Assembly: GCF_000473225.1 (NCBI RefSeq)
Contig: NZ_AXBG01000027.1
Coordinates: 1 to 60,519, forward strand
Direction: 5' to 3'
DNA: 60,519 nucleotides
From: Sedimentitalea nanhaiensis DSM 24252
Lineage (GTDB): Bacteria; Pseudomonadota; Alphaproteobacteria; Rhodobacterales; Rhodobacteraceae
In this document: piece by piece, positions 9,889-18,668 of the stretch
Position numbering within the stretch: the first letter of the stretch is position 1
Layout: each line of letters starts with the position of its first letter
Notes under the pieces: model-generated
Databases searched by the model: none
What the model was told of the DNA's origin: nothing
The model's input: the letters and a program-made list of their open reading frames with translations, nothing else
Program-made: the position numbers and the translations under genes

Positions 9889-9907
9889 ATGTGCTCCGGG
9901 AGCACAT
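9889..9907. promoter_or_regulatory. 19-bp palindrome, candidate operator
   Basis: ATGTGCTCC-G-GGAGCACAT is a perfect inverted repeat with 9-base arms. It lies about 95 bases upstream of the decayed ribbon-helix-helix gene, where a self-binding operator of such a protein would be expected. A transcription terminator is less likely because no T-run follows. Function is inferred only from position and symmetry. Confidence 0.35.
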
Positions 9908-9918
9908 TTCTCCCTATC

Positions 9919-9939
9919 GCAGACCGCAGACCGCAGACC
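9919..9939. repeat. Three tandem copies of a 7-base unit
   Basis: GCAGACC is repeated three times in a row in a stretch (9806-10130) otherwise free of recognisable genes. No role is evident. Confidence 0.5.
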
Positions 9940-10133
9940 GAAGGGGACGTCCATTCGCAGGCTTGTGTATTCTTGAAAGGGTAAAACAGGATCAGTTACC
10001 CACCCCCCCATCGCTCCGATATTTGGCATCTCCGCTCTGGGGATGGTAAGACCACGTGTCTTTTTTCGGCGGCAGGTGCATGATGCATCAGTCTGTATTC
10101 TGATCGCATGGCGGCAGATGTATCGACTGCAGC

Positions 10134-10220
10134 TATGGCCTGAAGCAGGAGTTCATCACGCCGCACTGCCCCCAGCAGAACGGGATGGCCGAGAGGGTGA
10201 TCCGGACGCTCAAAGGGTAA
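10134..10220 (+). pseudogene. IS3-family transposase fragment (integrase core)
   Basis: Codes for YGLKQEFITPHCPQQNG and then MAERVIRTLKG before a stop. This is the D-E region of the IS3-family rve integrase core (the QNG...ERV...LK block). Nothing before or after continues the frame, so it is a scrap. A longer scrap of a related element lies at 44853-45086. Confidence 0.65.
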
Positions 10221-10248
10221 TCCCCCCCGTTTTTAACGGAGTTCAATT

Positions 10249-10332
10249 GTAGAACTTACGCAGCCTCAGTATGTGAACCCCTATCTCAAGCGGCAGAAAA
10301 CCGATGCTGCGGACGCTGAAGTCAAGCTTTAG
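10249..10332 (+). pseudogene. IS110/IS1111-family transposase fragment
   Basis: Codes for QPQYVNPYLKRQKTDAADAE, the conserved block just after the first catalytic region of IS110-type DEDD transposases (compare APQYVKPYVKRQKNDANDAE in the intact IS110 at 53809-54834). It ends against the 3' end of the pyruvyltransferase-nitroreductase gene, overlapping by a few bases, so it marks one edge of that islet. Confidence 0.6.
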
Positions 10333-12943
10333 TCTCGGTATGCTGGACCAACACCTCATCCACGGGAATGCGTTTCGATTGCGGTGTCAGGACTGTCGGA
10401 TCGACATGACCCACGGCGACGAAGGCGATGAATATCTCGTTTTCAGGAATACCCAAAATCCTGCGGATCGTCTGTTCACGCTCCGCATTCATCGCGGTAT
10501 TGAGGCTGCAGGATCCCAGACCTAACTGTTCGAGGCCCAGCAGCAACGTCATCATGAAGAGACCGCCGTCGATGAAGGGCTGATTGCGTTCAGCCGCGAA
10601 TAGGAATGCCGACAGATCACAGGTGACCAGAAGCAGTTTTGGAGGCATCTTGTAGCCGCTGAAACCGCCTTGCAAATCAAGCGCGGCCTTGATGCGAGAG
10701 GCATCCTCGAACAGATGCACGCGGGCTCCCTGCCTATTGCAAACCGAAGGTGCCTGCATGGCAATCTGCACAGCGCGCCGGATATCCTCATTGTGGACCG
10801 GGGCGGAGGTGAACTCGCGAACGCTTCGCCTGCCATAGACCACATCCAGGAAATTCCGATCCTGGTTGGTTTCGACCTTCGCTTCACGCACTGAGCCCGC
10901 AGCCAGAACGCCTCCATCCGTGTCATCGGCCTTTGTGATCAGGCTCTGGGCTGAGGCATTGAAAAGTCTCCAGAACTCGGACACGTCGACGTTCAGGCTT
11001 TTGTGACGCTCGAAGTAGACCCGCATTACCGATGCAGCGGCCCTGAAAAACGGGTCCTCCACCCCGCGCCCCATCGCGATCCAGCCGTTCATCTCCTTGG
11101 CCAAACCCGGAACTGCGATTTTGCCAAACCCCGCTCGGAAGTCGGAGCGGCTGAGGCCCTTTTCAATGGCATGGGCGTGAAACATCAGCCGCGCGCGGGC
11201 GCCAATGATGTCGCGTGATACGGTGCTTTGGGCATGTGCCTTGACGAAGCGTTCGTTGTCCTTCAGGGCCAAATCCAGAGCTACTTCAGCGTGGCCCGGA
11301 GCCTTTTTTACGGGCTTTATGGCGGCAACCGGAATCTCCTGTACCGCAATCCTTTCAACCTCAGCACCGGCGTGCTCACCTGTAAAGTGAACGGCACCCA
11401 ACATGAATTGGGTAAAACCTTCCTCTGGGACGATGAATTCAACCGTATCGGTGCGCGATACATTTTTACGCCCCTTGATCGCGACGGTTCCGATGACACG
11501 GAACTTCCCGGTTTCCTCGTTCCTGATGTGCAGATTGATCGCGTTCCCCGTAGTACGCACCGTCCATTTAATCTTCATCCTGTAGGCCGCCTGCTTCAGA
11601 AGCGGAAAGGGAAGATCGCACCAGACCAAATTTCCTCGGATCGCGTCACTTGGCGCAACCGTAAGTTCGGTGGCGTTCTTTTTCGAGGTGATGCGCCAAG
11701 CCGCATTGTTGGCGCTAAATTTGGGCCGATCCACAAGGTCGCTGTCGTCTTCGTGGATCCTGTCTTTTGATAACCCCCAAGACTGGCGCTTTTCCTTGAT
11801 ACCACCAAGGAAGCCGAGCGGTCCTGATTGCGCAGACTGCCCCGACAGCGCAGCTTTCAACCAATGCAGCGATTTCTTGCGTTCGGTTTCAATATACTTA
11901 TTCGCCTTCGTGAAATCGATGTCGAACGAAACATTTTGGTTTTCGTGGATATTTTCGACGCTGTCGGTCTCGTATACGCGGCGGCTGTCGCCAAAGCCCA
12001 GCGAGTTCATCAGATTCTTGAACCGGTCCACGCCGCGCTTGGTGTTGTAGATGGATGAGAACGGTTTTTTGAAGATCGCTGCAAAGATAGAACCGTGGAA
12101 GCTGTCGGTGATAACATAGCGAGCCTGTTTGTAGGCATGGAGAAAGTTCTCGGGTGAATCTTCGGCCAGGATCTCGAACCGATCATCGTTGTAGAGCTGC
12201 GAGACCAGATCTCGATCGCCATCGGGGTTCGGGATGATGACGATTTTCTTCAGCCCCAGCTTGTCCGCTGTCGCCAAGGCAACAGTTTTCTTTTCGGGTG
12301 ATGGGTCAAGGAAAAATACCGCAAGATAATCCCCTGAAACCTTGGTCGTCGCCTGTTCGGCAAGCGCCTCATAATCTGTCCTTGGCAACAGGAAGACCGG
12401 GTCCACCACCAATGTTGCTTTGACGTCGAATACATCCTTGGCGGTATTCACCGCATAGCCTTCGCGAACGGAAATAGCGTCAAATTTCTTCAGGTTTTCG
12501 GTGTGTTTTTCGATGAATTCCGGTTTGAACTTTCCGATGCCTCTGTTGCCGAAGGACGTGCCATAGGCGACCCGTCTGTTTTCAGGGCTGACAAAATCGA
12601 GGAACAGATCGTCGTTCACGCGCCCGATAAGAGGGTTCCACAGTTGGTCACTTCCGACGACAAACGTCTCGGCCTGCTCGTTCAGAAGTGGCGTCTTGGA
12701 ATAATGTTCCTGCTTGGTAAAGTTGTAACCAACGCGCTTGGCGAATTTCATCGACAGGATGTCATCGGGCCATGCAACGCGATAGCCGTTGTAGCCCAAG
12801 GGTTCATGCACCATCAGAACGCTATAGCCAAGATTTTCTATGGCCCTGTTGAGCCCATAATAGGTCAGGATGGAGCCGTAGTTTTTTCCATACCACCATC
12901 CCAAAATACCAACGTCGTATTTGTTTTTCCTCTGAGCAGTCAT
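10322..12943 (-). CDS. Polysaccharide pyruvyltransferase - beta-sandwich - nitroreductase fusion
   Basis: An 873-aa three-part protein. Residues about 8-345 form a polysaccharide pyruvyltransferase domain: VGILGWWYGKNYGSILTYYG at the start, then KKFDAISVREGYAVN, VVDPVFLL and YVITDSFHGSIFAA, the diagnostic C-half block. Residues about 385-540 look like a beta-sandwich resembling a carbohydrate-binding module (NLVWCDLPFPLL ... INLHIRNEETGKFRVIG). Residues about 695-870 are a nitroreductase-like FMN domain (YGRRSVREF, MQAPSVCNRQGARVH, GLEQLGLGSCSLNTAM). The first domain would add ketal pyruvate from PEP to a sugar; the flavin domain's substrate is unknown. AAGGAT lies upstream of the ATG. GC is visibly lower than in the flanks and IS scraps lie on both sides, so the gene was probably acquired as an islet. 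No signal peptide is seen. Confidence 0.8.
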   Translation of the reverse strand: MTAQRKNKYDVGILGWWYGKNYGSILTYYGLNRAIENLGYSVLMVHEPLGYNGYRVAWPDDILSMKFAKRVGYNFTKQEHYSKTPLLNEQAETFVVGSDQLWNPLIGRVNDDLFLDFVSPENRRVAYGTSFGNRGIGKFKPEFIEKHTENLKKFDAISVREGYAVNTAKDVFDVKATLVVDPVFLLPRTDYEALAEQATTKVSGDYLAVFFLDPSPEKKTVALATADKLGLKKIVIIPNPDGDRDLVSQLYNDDRFEILAEDSPENFLHAYKQARYVITDSFHGSIFAAIFKKPFSSIYNTKRGVDRFKNLMNSLGFGDSRRVYETDSVENIHENQNVSFDIDFTKANKYIETERKKSLHWLKAALSGQSAQSGPLGFLGGIKEKRQSWGLSKDRIHEDDSDLVDRPKFSANNAAWRITSKKNATELTVAPSDAIRGNLVWCDLPFPLLKQAAYRMKIKWTVRTTGNAINLHIRNEETGKFRVIGTVAIKGRKNVSRTDTVEFIVPEEGFTQFMLGAVHFTGEHAGAEVERIAVQEIPVAAIKPVKKAPGHAEVALDLALKDNERFVKAHAQSTVSRDIIGARARLMFHAHAIEKGLSRSDFRAGFGKIAVPGLAKEMNGWIAMGRGVEDPFFRAAASVMRVYFERHKSLNVDVSEFWRLFNASAQSLITKADDTDGGVLAAGSVREAKVETNQDRNFLDVVYGRRSVREFTSAPVHNEDIRRAVQIAMQAPSVCNRQGARVHLFEDASRIKAALDLQGGFSGYKMPPKLLLVTCDLSAFLFAAERNQPFIDGGLFMMTLLLGLEQLGLGSCSLNTAMNAEREQTIRRILGIPENEIFIAFVAVGHVDPTVLTPQSKRIPVDEVLVQHTETKA

Positions 12944-13121
12944 ATTCGGTATCCTTACCTGTATGGTGACTTCGGTTATCGACAGGCTCCGTTTGGCTGA
13001 TGTCGCTGAGTTGTTATTCTCGTAAGGTGCAGGGGCAATCTACCGTGCCGACCGGCTTCTCCGGCCCGGGTCATGGTTAAACTTCCTGACTTTGGGCCTT
13101 CCGATCATCCGTCCAAGTTCC

Positions 13122-13337
13122 TTAGGCATGCCAATCCGGCGTTCGCCTGAACAGGTGGCGCGTGCTGATAATCGCCTTCACCTCTTGGCAGACATCAGGA
13201 TTGTCAGACGGACAGTCGCGCCAGACAGTTCCGAAATCGGCGCGAACAAGCTCGCAGACGCGCCACACCTTCGCAGTCGGAAGCCCGGCCTTAATCAGCC
13301 CGCCGATTTCCATCTCCACAAAACGACGCTTTCGCAT
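13122..13337 (-). pseudogene. Decayed IS3-family orfA (IS407-like)
   Basis: Begins with MRKRRFVEMEIGGLIKAGLP after a good AAGGAG site, the same opening as IS407-group OrfA (MRKRRF-type helix-turn-helix), but the rest drifts from the family and no OrfB follows. It lies 178 bases upstream of the pyruvyltransferase-nitroreductase gene. The rest of 12944-13405 shows nothing else. Confidence 0.5.
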
Positions 13338-13405
13338 CTGTTCACTCCTTCAAAGGTTGAGCAAATTCTACATCAAAGTGAGGGAAATTTCGGGGAAGAC
13401 AACCA

Positions 13406-14158
13406 CTAAAGGGCACTTCTCTCTGAGACCAAGGATAGGGGCGGACCAGAAGGCTGACCTTGCCGGTCAGGGTAAAATTTCTCGGTCAGGAACTGCTCCT
13501 TTTCTAAGATGCGCTGCATCAATTCGCCAGGGACCGCCGCATCTTTTCTGGCCTTGGACACATTGACCCGTTCTGGGCTATCAAGGAATGATCTTACCGC
13601 ATCCTGGTGAAAGAATTCGGGGACAGTTTCCGTGGCAAACTGGTAGAGGCCCACGTTCAGTTCCTCTTGGCGAAAGATGTGATGCGCAATGTTGTGCCGG
13701 GACCAGATATCAATGAGGTCGTCATGGGATTTCGCCCCGAGTAGCGTTTTAGTGGGGTATTGCAGTGTGATACGCATGGCACGGTACGACATTATGCCGA
13801 TCCCTAGATGCGCAAACCGGCCATACTGCTCTTGAAAAATCGGTGCATTCGCCTCATCCAGAACAAATTCCAACCAGCGCGGAAAGCTTTCATATAGATC
13901 AAGCAGCCCTCTCTTTCTGAGGGATGTATACGTGCTTCCCCGCTTATCCCGTCCATACTGAAAGAGGCTGATGTATAGACTAACAGGTTTGCGGACCGTT
14001 GAAAAATACACTGCATCGTCACGGTAACTGGCCGTGATCGGGCGATGTTTAGCGGATTTTATATGCTCCAGCGCACAGCAGCTCTTCAGAAACAGCGAGA
14101 CATAAGTGCTTCCTGTTTTCTGATTGTCAAGAAAGACTAAACGACCGTAGTCATACAT
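13406..14158 (-). CDS. Sulfotransferase family protein
   Basis: 250 aa. LVFLDNQKTGSTYVSLFLKS (about residues 6-25) is the PAPS 5'-loop and VYFSTVRKPVSLYISLFQYG the 3'-phosphate site. The ATG at 14158 is chosen because GGAGG lies 5 bases upstream; frames open further up but lack such a site. Codon use is more AT-rich than the capsule exporter genes that follow, resembling the pyruvyltransferase-nitroreductase gene next to it, so both may have arrived together. The acceptor is unknown. The 200 bases on its upstream side (14159-14362) show no gene. Confidence 0.72.
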   Translation of the reverse strand: MYDYGRLVFLDNQKTGSTYVSLFLKSCCALEHIKSAKHRPITASYRDDAVYFSTVRKPVSLYISLFQYGRDKRGSTYTSLRKRGLLDLYESFPRWLEFVLDEANAPIFQEQYGRFAHLGIGIMSYRAMRITLQYPTKTLLGAKSHDDLIDIWSRHNIAHHIFRQEELNVGLYQFATETVPEFFHQDAVRSFLDSPERVNVSKARKDAAVPGELMQRILEKEQFLTEKFYPDRQGQPSGPPLSLVSERSAL

Positions 14159-14362
14159 CTGTGCCTCCGTCTCTTCGGTGCGAGTACGTGGCACAGATGC
14201 CCAATAAGGGCAAGTCGTAGTGGGCTTGCCACACAAAGGTCACGGCTGCTCAGTCCATTTCAGGCAGCCCTTCTTGACACTCCCCCGAGGGCAGCAAGAT
14301 CATCCAGTTCACGGATCAGCTTTTCACGTGAACGGCCTGTACAACGGTTCCGATCAGACCCG

Positions 14363-15016
14363 TTAGCCCATGATCGCCTGATGCATCGCGATGGCCTCGT
14401 CCAGATCGTCGAAATACTGCATCTGGCCGTTTTCCAGCACGATGCCGGAGTCGCAGAATGCGCGCAGCTCGCTCATGCTGTGGCTGACCATGATGGCGCT
14501 GCAATATTGCATCCGGTCGGCAAAGACCGCGCGGCTCTTGCGTTTGAACGCCGCGTCGCCGACGGCGGTGACCTCGTCCACCAGATAGGTGTCGAAATGG
14601 ATCCCCATCGAGGCGCCAAAGGTCAGCCGCGAGCGCATGCCTGACGAATAGCTGCGCACCGGCATGTAAAAGGATTTTCCCAGCTCGGCAAAATCCTCGA
14701 CAAAGGCCATCAGTTCCTGGGTGTCCACACCATAGATCCGGGCGATGAAACGCACGTTCTGCGCGCCGGTCAACTCGCCGTGGAACGAGCCGCCAAATCC
14801 CACCGGCCATGAAATCGTGCCATCGCTGACGATGCGCCCGCTGTCCGCGCGCATGGTGCCGGCGATGATCTGCAACAGGGTCGACTTGCCCGCCCCGTTA
14901 CGCCCCAGCAGCGCCAGCGACCGCCCCGTGGGCAGGGTCAGGTTCAGATTGTCGATCACCACCCTGCGCTCGCCCTTGATGCGAAAGCTTTTTGTCAGGT
15001 TCTCGAACCTAATCAC
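14363..15016 (-). CDS. kpsT: Capsular polysaccharide ABC exporter, ATP-binding subunit
   Basis: 217 aa, KpsT/Wzt type without the C-terminal carbohydrate-binding extension of Wzt. Walker A is GRNGAGKS (residues 38-45), the ABC signature region is YSSGMRSRLTFG, and Walker B is FDTYLVDEVTAVGD. It should pair with the KpsM permease at 16538-17389 to flip finished, lipid-linked polysaccharide across the inner membrane. It lies 101 bases downstream of kpsE on the same strand, while kpsM is on the opposite strand across a short divergent promoter region. Confidence 0.9.
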   Translation of the reverse strand: MIRFENLTKSFRIKGERRVVIDNLNLTLPTGRSLALLGRNGAGKSTLLQIIAGTMRADSGRIVSDGTISWPVGFGGSFHGELTGAQNVRFIARIYGVDTQELMAFVEDFAELGKSFYMPVRSYSSGMRSRLTFGASMGIHFDTYLVDEVTAVGDAAFKRKSRAVFADRMQYCSAIMVSHSMSELRAFCDSGIVLENGQMQYFDDLDEAIAMHQAIMG

Positions 15017-15117
15017 CGGCGTTCACCTCTGGCGAACGCCGCGTGCCGACAGGGTATTCGCAACGCGAATATCCCGAAAGGCCATCGGCAGATCGTTGCG
15101 CCCCCTGCCCCATGGCC

Positions 15118-16449
15118 CTAACTGCGGTCCCGAATGGAATAGAACACCAGCGCCAGGATCGACCAGAGCAGCACCAGGAACAGCGCCGCCAGCGCCGTCA
15201 GCACCACGCGGCGGGGGTATTGGGCCTCGGTGGCCAGGGTCGGCTTGATATAGGTCGCCAGATACCGGCTTTGCCGGGCCGCATCGTCGCGCGCCACCTC
15301 CAGCGCCGTCAGCGCGGCGCGATAGGTCTGTTCGGCATATTCGCGATCCACCGACAGGCTTTCGAATTCCGCGATCAGCGTCGGGTAATCCTCGCCCACG
15401 GCACCGGTGTCGGTGTTGTCGCTGGTAAAGGTCGCCCGCTCGATCCCGATGCGGTCGCGGATCACGTCGATGCGCTGCTGCGCCTTGGTCAGCCGCGGAT
15501 CGGTTTCACTGGTGGTGCCACGCAGCAGGTCGAATTCGATCAGCGCTTCGGCCAGCTGTTGCTGCAGATTGTTCATCACCCCCATGCGGCCCTGGATGTC
15601 GGCCTCGGGATCGACGATCTTGGTGCGGGTGCGGAACCGGGTCAGCGCCTCGCGCGCCTCCTTGAGCCGCACCACCGCCTGATCCAGATCGGCACGGGCA
15701 TAGCCCATGGCATCCTCGCGCGCCTGGGTGTTCAGCGCATTGATCCGGTCCTGGCTTTCGCGCACGATCTCGCGGGTGATGGCGCGGGCCATCTCGGGGT
15801 CAAAGGCCAGCGCCTGCACCTCGATCAGCCCGGTGCCGGAATCATAGGAAACCCCGAGCACCCGCTGCCAGTACCAGACCAGATCCTCGAGCGTCGCATC
15901 CGGCCACAGCGCAAAGGCCCAGTCGCCGGGCCAGGGCTGTGCGTAATGGTCCGCCAGATCCAGCCGCTGATCCAGCACCGCGACCATTTCCTGGCTCTGG
16001 ATGAAGGCGTACAGGATATCGCTGTCGGACGCGGTGTTGCCGCCGGCGAACTGCGTCAGCCCGCCCAACAGTTCGGTCGCGCCGCCGCTTTCCTGGCTGC
16101 GCACGGTGAACCCGGCGGTCGAGGCATACTGATCATTGGCAAAGGTCGCGAGATACAGGATCACCGCCGCCAGCGGCAGCAGCACCAGCAGCACAAAGCT
16201 GCTCAGCAGACCCCAGTGCCGCCGGTGCATCCGGGCCGGGCCGGCGATCGGCTGAACCTGCACCACAGCCGGTTTCGGGCTCGGCTTGGGCTTCGGCTTG
16301 GGCTTGGGCTTGGGCTTGGGAGCGGCCCGCGGCCCGGGAATGCGGCCCAGTTTACCTGCGGGCCCCGGTTTTGCCCCCGGCCCCGGCGTCCGTGCCGGTG
16401 CGTGTCCTGATTTTGGACTCGATTTCGGAGCCCCGGTTTTCTGGTTCAT
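15118..16449 (-). CDS. kpsE: KpsE-like capsule export inner-membrane protein (PCP)
   Basis: 443 aa. The order is a long Pro/Lys/Gly-rich cytoplasmic N-terminus (residues 1-75), a membrane segment (WGLLSSFVLLVLLPLAAVILYLA), a periplasmic domain with long coiled coils (RADLDQAVVRLKEAREAL and similar), and a second membrane segment at the C-terminus (VVLTALAALFLVLLWSILAL). This is the polysaccharide co-polymerase / periplasmic adaptor layout of KpsE, which links the KpsMT exporter to an outer-membrane OPX partner, here probably the protein at 27313-28428. Bases about 16272-16321 encode a run of Lys-Pro repeats, a low-complexity tract prone to length change. The gene is divergent from kpsM. Confidence 0.87.
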   Translation of the reverse strand: MNQKTGAPKSSPKSGHAPARTPGPGAKPGPAGKLGRIPGPRAAPKPKPKPKPKPKPSPKPAVVQVQPIAGPARMHRRHWGLLSSFVLLVLLPLAAVILYLATFANDQYASTAGFTVRSQESGGATELLGGLTQFAGGNTASDSDILYAFIQSQEMVAVLDQRLDLADHYAQPWPGDWAFALWPDATLEDLVWYWQRVLGVSYDSGTGLIEVQALAFDPEMARAITREIVRESQDRINALNTQAREDAMGYARADLDQAVVRLKEAREALTRFRTRTKIVDPEADIQGRMGVMNNLQQQLAEALIEFDLLRGTTSETDPRLTKAQQRIDVIRDRIGIERATFTSDNTDTGAVGEDYPTLIAEFESLSVDREYAEQTYRAALTALEVARDDAARQSRYLATYIKPTLATEAQYPRRVVLTALAALFLVLLWSILALVFYSIRDRS

Positions 16450-16537
16450 GCCGCCCGTCCCGGCGCAAAGCCGTTTGAAACTCTTTCGGATTTCTTACAT
16501 AGTCAGGACTGCAAACGCCAGTATCAGACCGGTTTTC

Positions 16538-17389
16538 ATGTCACTTCATCCATCCGCTCCTGACACGGCCCTGTCACCCGAGACGGGGTCCGAACCAAGG
16601 CCCGCCCTTTCGCCGGCACCACCCCGGCGGTTTGCATCGCTGCGGGTAATCCTGGCGCTGATCCTGCGCGAGATGTCGACCCGCTATGGCCGCACGCCCG
16701 GCGGCTATGTCTGGGGTGTCCTCGAACCGCTGGCGGCGATCCTGTTTCTCAGTATCGGCTTTTCGCTGGTCATGCGCAGCCCGGCCCTGGGCACCAGTTT
16801 TCTGCTGTTTTACGCCACCGGCTATCTGCCGTTCAGTCTGTATCAGACGCTGTCGGCCATGATCGGGGCCTCGATCCGGTTCTCCAAGCCGCTGCTGCGA
16901 TACCCCGCCGTCACCTGGCTGGACGCGGTGCTGGCCCGGTTCCTGCTGAACAGCCTGACCGGCGTGTTGGTCGCGGTGATCCTGCTGACCGGTATCCTGG
17001 CGATGATCGAGCACCGCACCCAGCTGGACCTGCCGCCGATGGTGCTGGCGATGGTCCTGGCCATGGGGCTGGGGCTGGGCGTCGGGGTGATCAACTGCGC
17101 GATCAGCGGACTTTATCCGATCTGGGAAATGATCTGGTCGATCCTGACCCGACCGCTGTTTCTGGCCTCGGGGATCTTCTTTCTGTATGGCAGCCTGCCG
17201 CCGCTGGCCCAGAATCTGCTGTGGTACAACCCGCTGATCCATATCGTCGGGCTGATGCGCACCGGGTTCTATCCCACCTACGACGCGCCCTATGTCAACG
17301 TGGCCTATGTGCTGGGCGTCAGCCTGGGGCTTCTGGCGATGGGGCTTTTGCTGCTGGGGCGCTATCACCGCGAGATCCTGAACCGTTAG
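16538..17389 (+). CDS. kpsM: Capsular polysaccharide ABC exporter, permease
   Basis: 283 aa, ABC-2 permease of the KpsM type: MSTRYGRTPGGYVWGVLEPL is the characteristic amphipathic entry, followed by six membrane segments. The ATG at 16538 is preferred; the frame is open for 252 bases further upstream but only over sequence antisense to the KpsE low-complexity tract. Works with KpsT and KpsE. Its last 71 bases overlap the 3' end of the convergent glycosyltransferase gene. Confidence 0.88.
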   Translation: MSLHPSAPDTALSPETGSEPRPALSPAPPRRFASLRVILALILREMSTRYGRTPGGYVWGVLEPLAAILFLSIGFSLVMRSPALGTSFLLFYATGYLPFSLYQTLSAMIGASIRFSKPLLRYPAVTWLDAVLARFLLNSLTGVLVAVILLTGILAMIEHRTQLDLPPMVLAMVLAMGLGLGVGVINCAISGLYPIWEMIWSILTRPLFLASGIFFLYGSLPPLAQNLLWYNPLIHIVGLMRTGFYPTYDAPYVNVAYVLGVSLGLLAMGLLLLGRYHREILNR

Positions 17390-18368
17390 GCGGCACCCCG
17401 GCCAGCGCCAGGACAGCCGCGTGATCGCCCCCGGTGCGCCCGGCCAGCCCGTCGCGCACCGCCTGCCCCAGCAAGCGCAGGAACACCACCCGGTCGCCGC
17501 CGTGATGGCGCACCTTGGACAGCCATTTCGGCAGCACCACCATCATCACAGGCCAGAACATCCGGCCCGCCGCCAGCCGGTACAGCAACAGCAGGTTGCG
17601 GTGATAGTAATACACTTTCCACAGCGGGCGGAAGCGGCCGCGCTGGCCCTGAAAGGTGGAACAGTCATGCTCAAACCGCAGGCTGGGTTCGAACCCGATG
17701 CGCCCGCCGGCCTTGCGCAGCGCCAGGGTAAACAGCCCGTCATCGCCATAGACGAACAGCCGCCCGTCGGGATAGCCGATGCGCGCGATTGCGGCGCGCG
17801 ACACGAACAGGCCGACAAAGCTGGCCACGTCCACCGCCATGCCGGGACCGTCGTAATCCGCCGGGGTGACGTGAAAGCCGCCGCGCCCGCCGCCCAGCAG
17901 GGTGCGGCGGAACTCGCGCCCGTGCCAGAACGGATTACGCGACGGGCGGTTCATCTCGCAGATCTCGCCATCGGGAAAATAGACCGCCGCCGCCACCGCC
18001 TCCCAGCCGCGATCGGGCAGAGCGTGAAAGGCCGCCAGCGCACCGGGCAGGGGGCGGGCATCGTCATCCATCACCACCATCCAGTCCGGGTCGAACCGGG
18101 CGCTGGCCTGACGCATCCCGGCCTCGAACCCGCCGGCCCCGCCCAGGTTGCTGTCCTGGGTCAGCACATGCAGGCGCCCGTCGCCCTGCGCCGCCAGCCA
18201 GTCGCCTGTGCCGTCGGTGCTGGCATTGTCCACCACCAGCACCGCGGTCAGATCGGCGGCGGGTTCGTTCAGCAGCCGCCGGACGGTCGCGCGCAGCTTG
18301 TCCAGGCGGTTGTGGGTCACCACCACCGCCACCAGCCGCTGCCGTTCCCGATCCTGCTGTGCAGCCAC
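17319..18368 (-). CDS. GT2 glycosyltransferase, GlfT/galactofuranosyltransferase-like
   Basis: 349 aa. VAVVVTHNRLDKLRATVRRL, LVVDNASTDGTGDWL, NLGGAGGFEAGM and VMDDDA form the pattern typical of GlfT-type GT2 enzymes that use UDP-galactofuranose. WHG and CSTFQG regions complete the GT-A domain, and a C-terminal amphipathic/membrane-like stretch (FWPVMMVVLPKWL) suggests membrane contact. UDP-galactofuranose would come from Glf at 47830-48978. The 3' end overlaps kpsM by 71 bases tail to tail, so the last 23 codons are antisense to kpsM. Rhamnosyltransferases share parts of this pattern, so the donor remains inferred. Confidence 0.8.
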   Translation of the reverse strand: MAAQQDRERQRLVAVVVTHNRLDKLRATVRRLLNEPAADLTAVLVVDNASTDGTGDWLAAQGDGRLHVLTQDSNLGGAGGFEAGMRQASARFDPDWMVVMDDDARPLPGALAAFHALPDRGWEAVAAAVYFPDGEICEMNRPSRNPFWHGREFRRTLLGGGRGGFHVTPADYDGPGMAVDVASFVGLFVSRAAIARIGYPDGRLFVYGDDGLFTLALRKAGGRIGFEPSLRFEHDCSTFQGQRGRFRPLWKVYYYHRNLLLLYRLAAGRMFWPVMMVVLPKWLSKVRHHGGDRVVFLRLLGQAVRDGLAGRTGGDHAAVLALAGVPPNGSGSRGDSAPAAKAPSPEAPG

Positions 18369-18517
18369 GTTTTACCCTCTTGCCTGCCCGCTCGCCTGCC
18401 CACTCGCCTGCGTTGTCCGCGGCTAATCCACAAATCCACTGCCGTGTCAAATCACGACCCATGACAGCCGCAGGTTGATCTCCATCGCATTGTTTGTTTT
18501 CAATAGGTTACAGGAAT

Positions 18518-18537
18518 TTGTTTCGCACGCGAAACAA
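18518..18537. promoter_or_regulatory. Putative parS site 1 (partition palindrome)
   Basis: TTGTTTCGCACGCGAAACAA, a 20-base palindrome with a single central mismatch, inside the first direct repeat and about 155 bases downstream of parB. Plasmid ParB proteins bind such palindromes. Confidence 0.6.
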
Positions 18538-18648
18538 TCCGGTTTTTGAATGCGTTACCTTTGAACGGGAGACCGATGCCCCCCGGATCGGCAAATATCG
18601 GCGATATCCATCCAATCGCATTGTTTATTTTCAAGAACTTACAGAGAT

Positions 18649-18668
18649 TTGTTTCGCGCGCGAAACAA
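18649..18668. promoter_or_regulatory. Putative parS site 2 (partition palindrome)
   Basis: TTGTTTCGCGCGCGAAACAA, a perfect 20-base palindrome, 131 bases from the first copy. It ends 24 bases before the parB stop codon. Binding by the adjacent ParB is inferred. Confidence 0.62.

Noticed and set aside
10043..10252. Plus-strand frame beginning at 10043
   Set aside because: The meaningful reading here is another frame that encodes an IS3 transposase scrap.
16286..16537. Upstream extension of kpsM
   Set aside because: Gly-Leu repeats here are only the antisense of the KpsE Lys-Pro tract; the permease fold starts after 16538.
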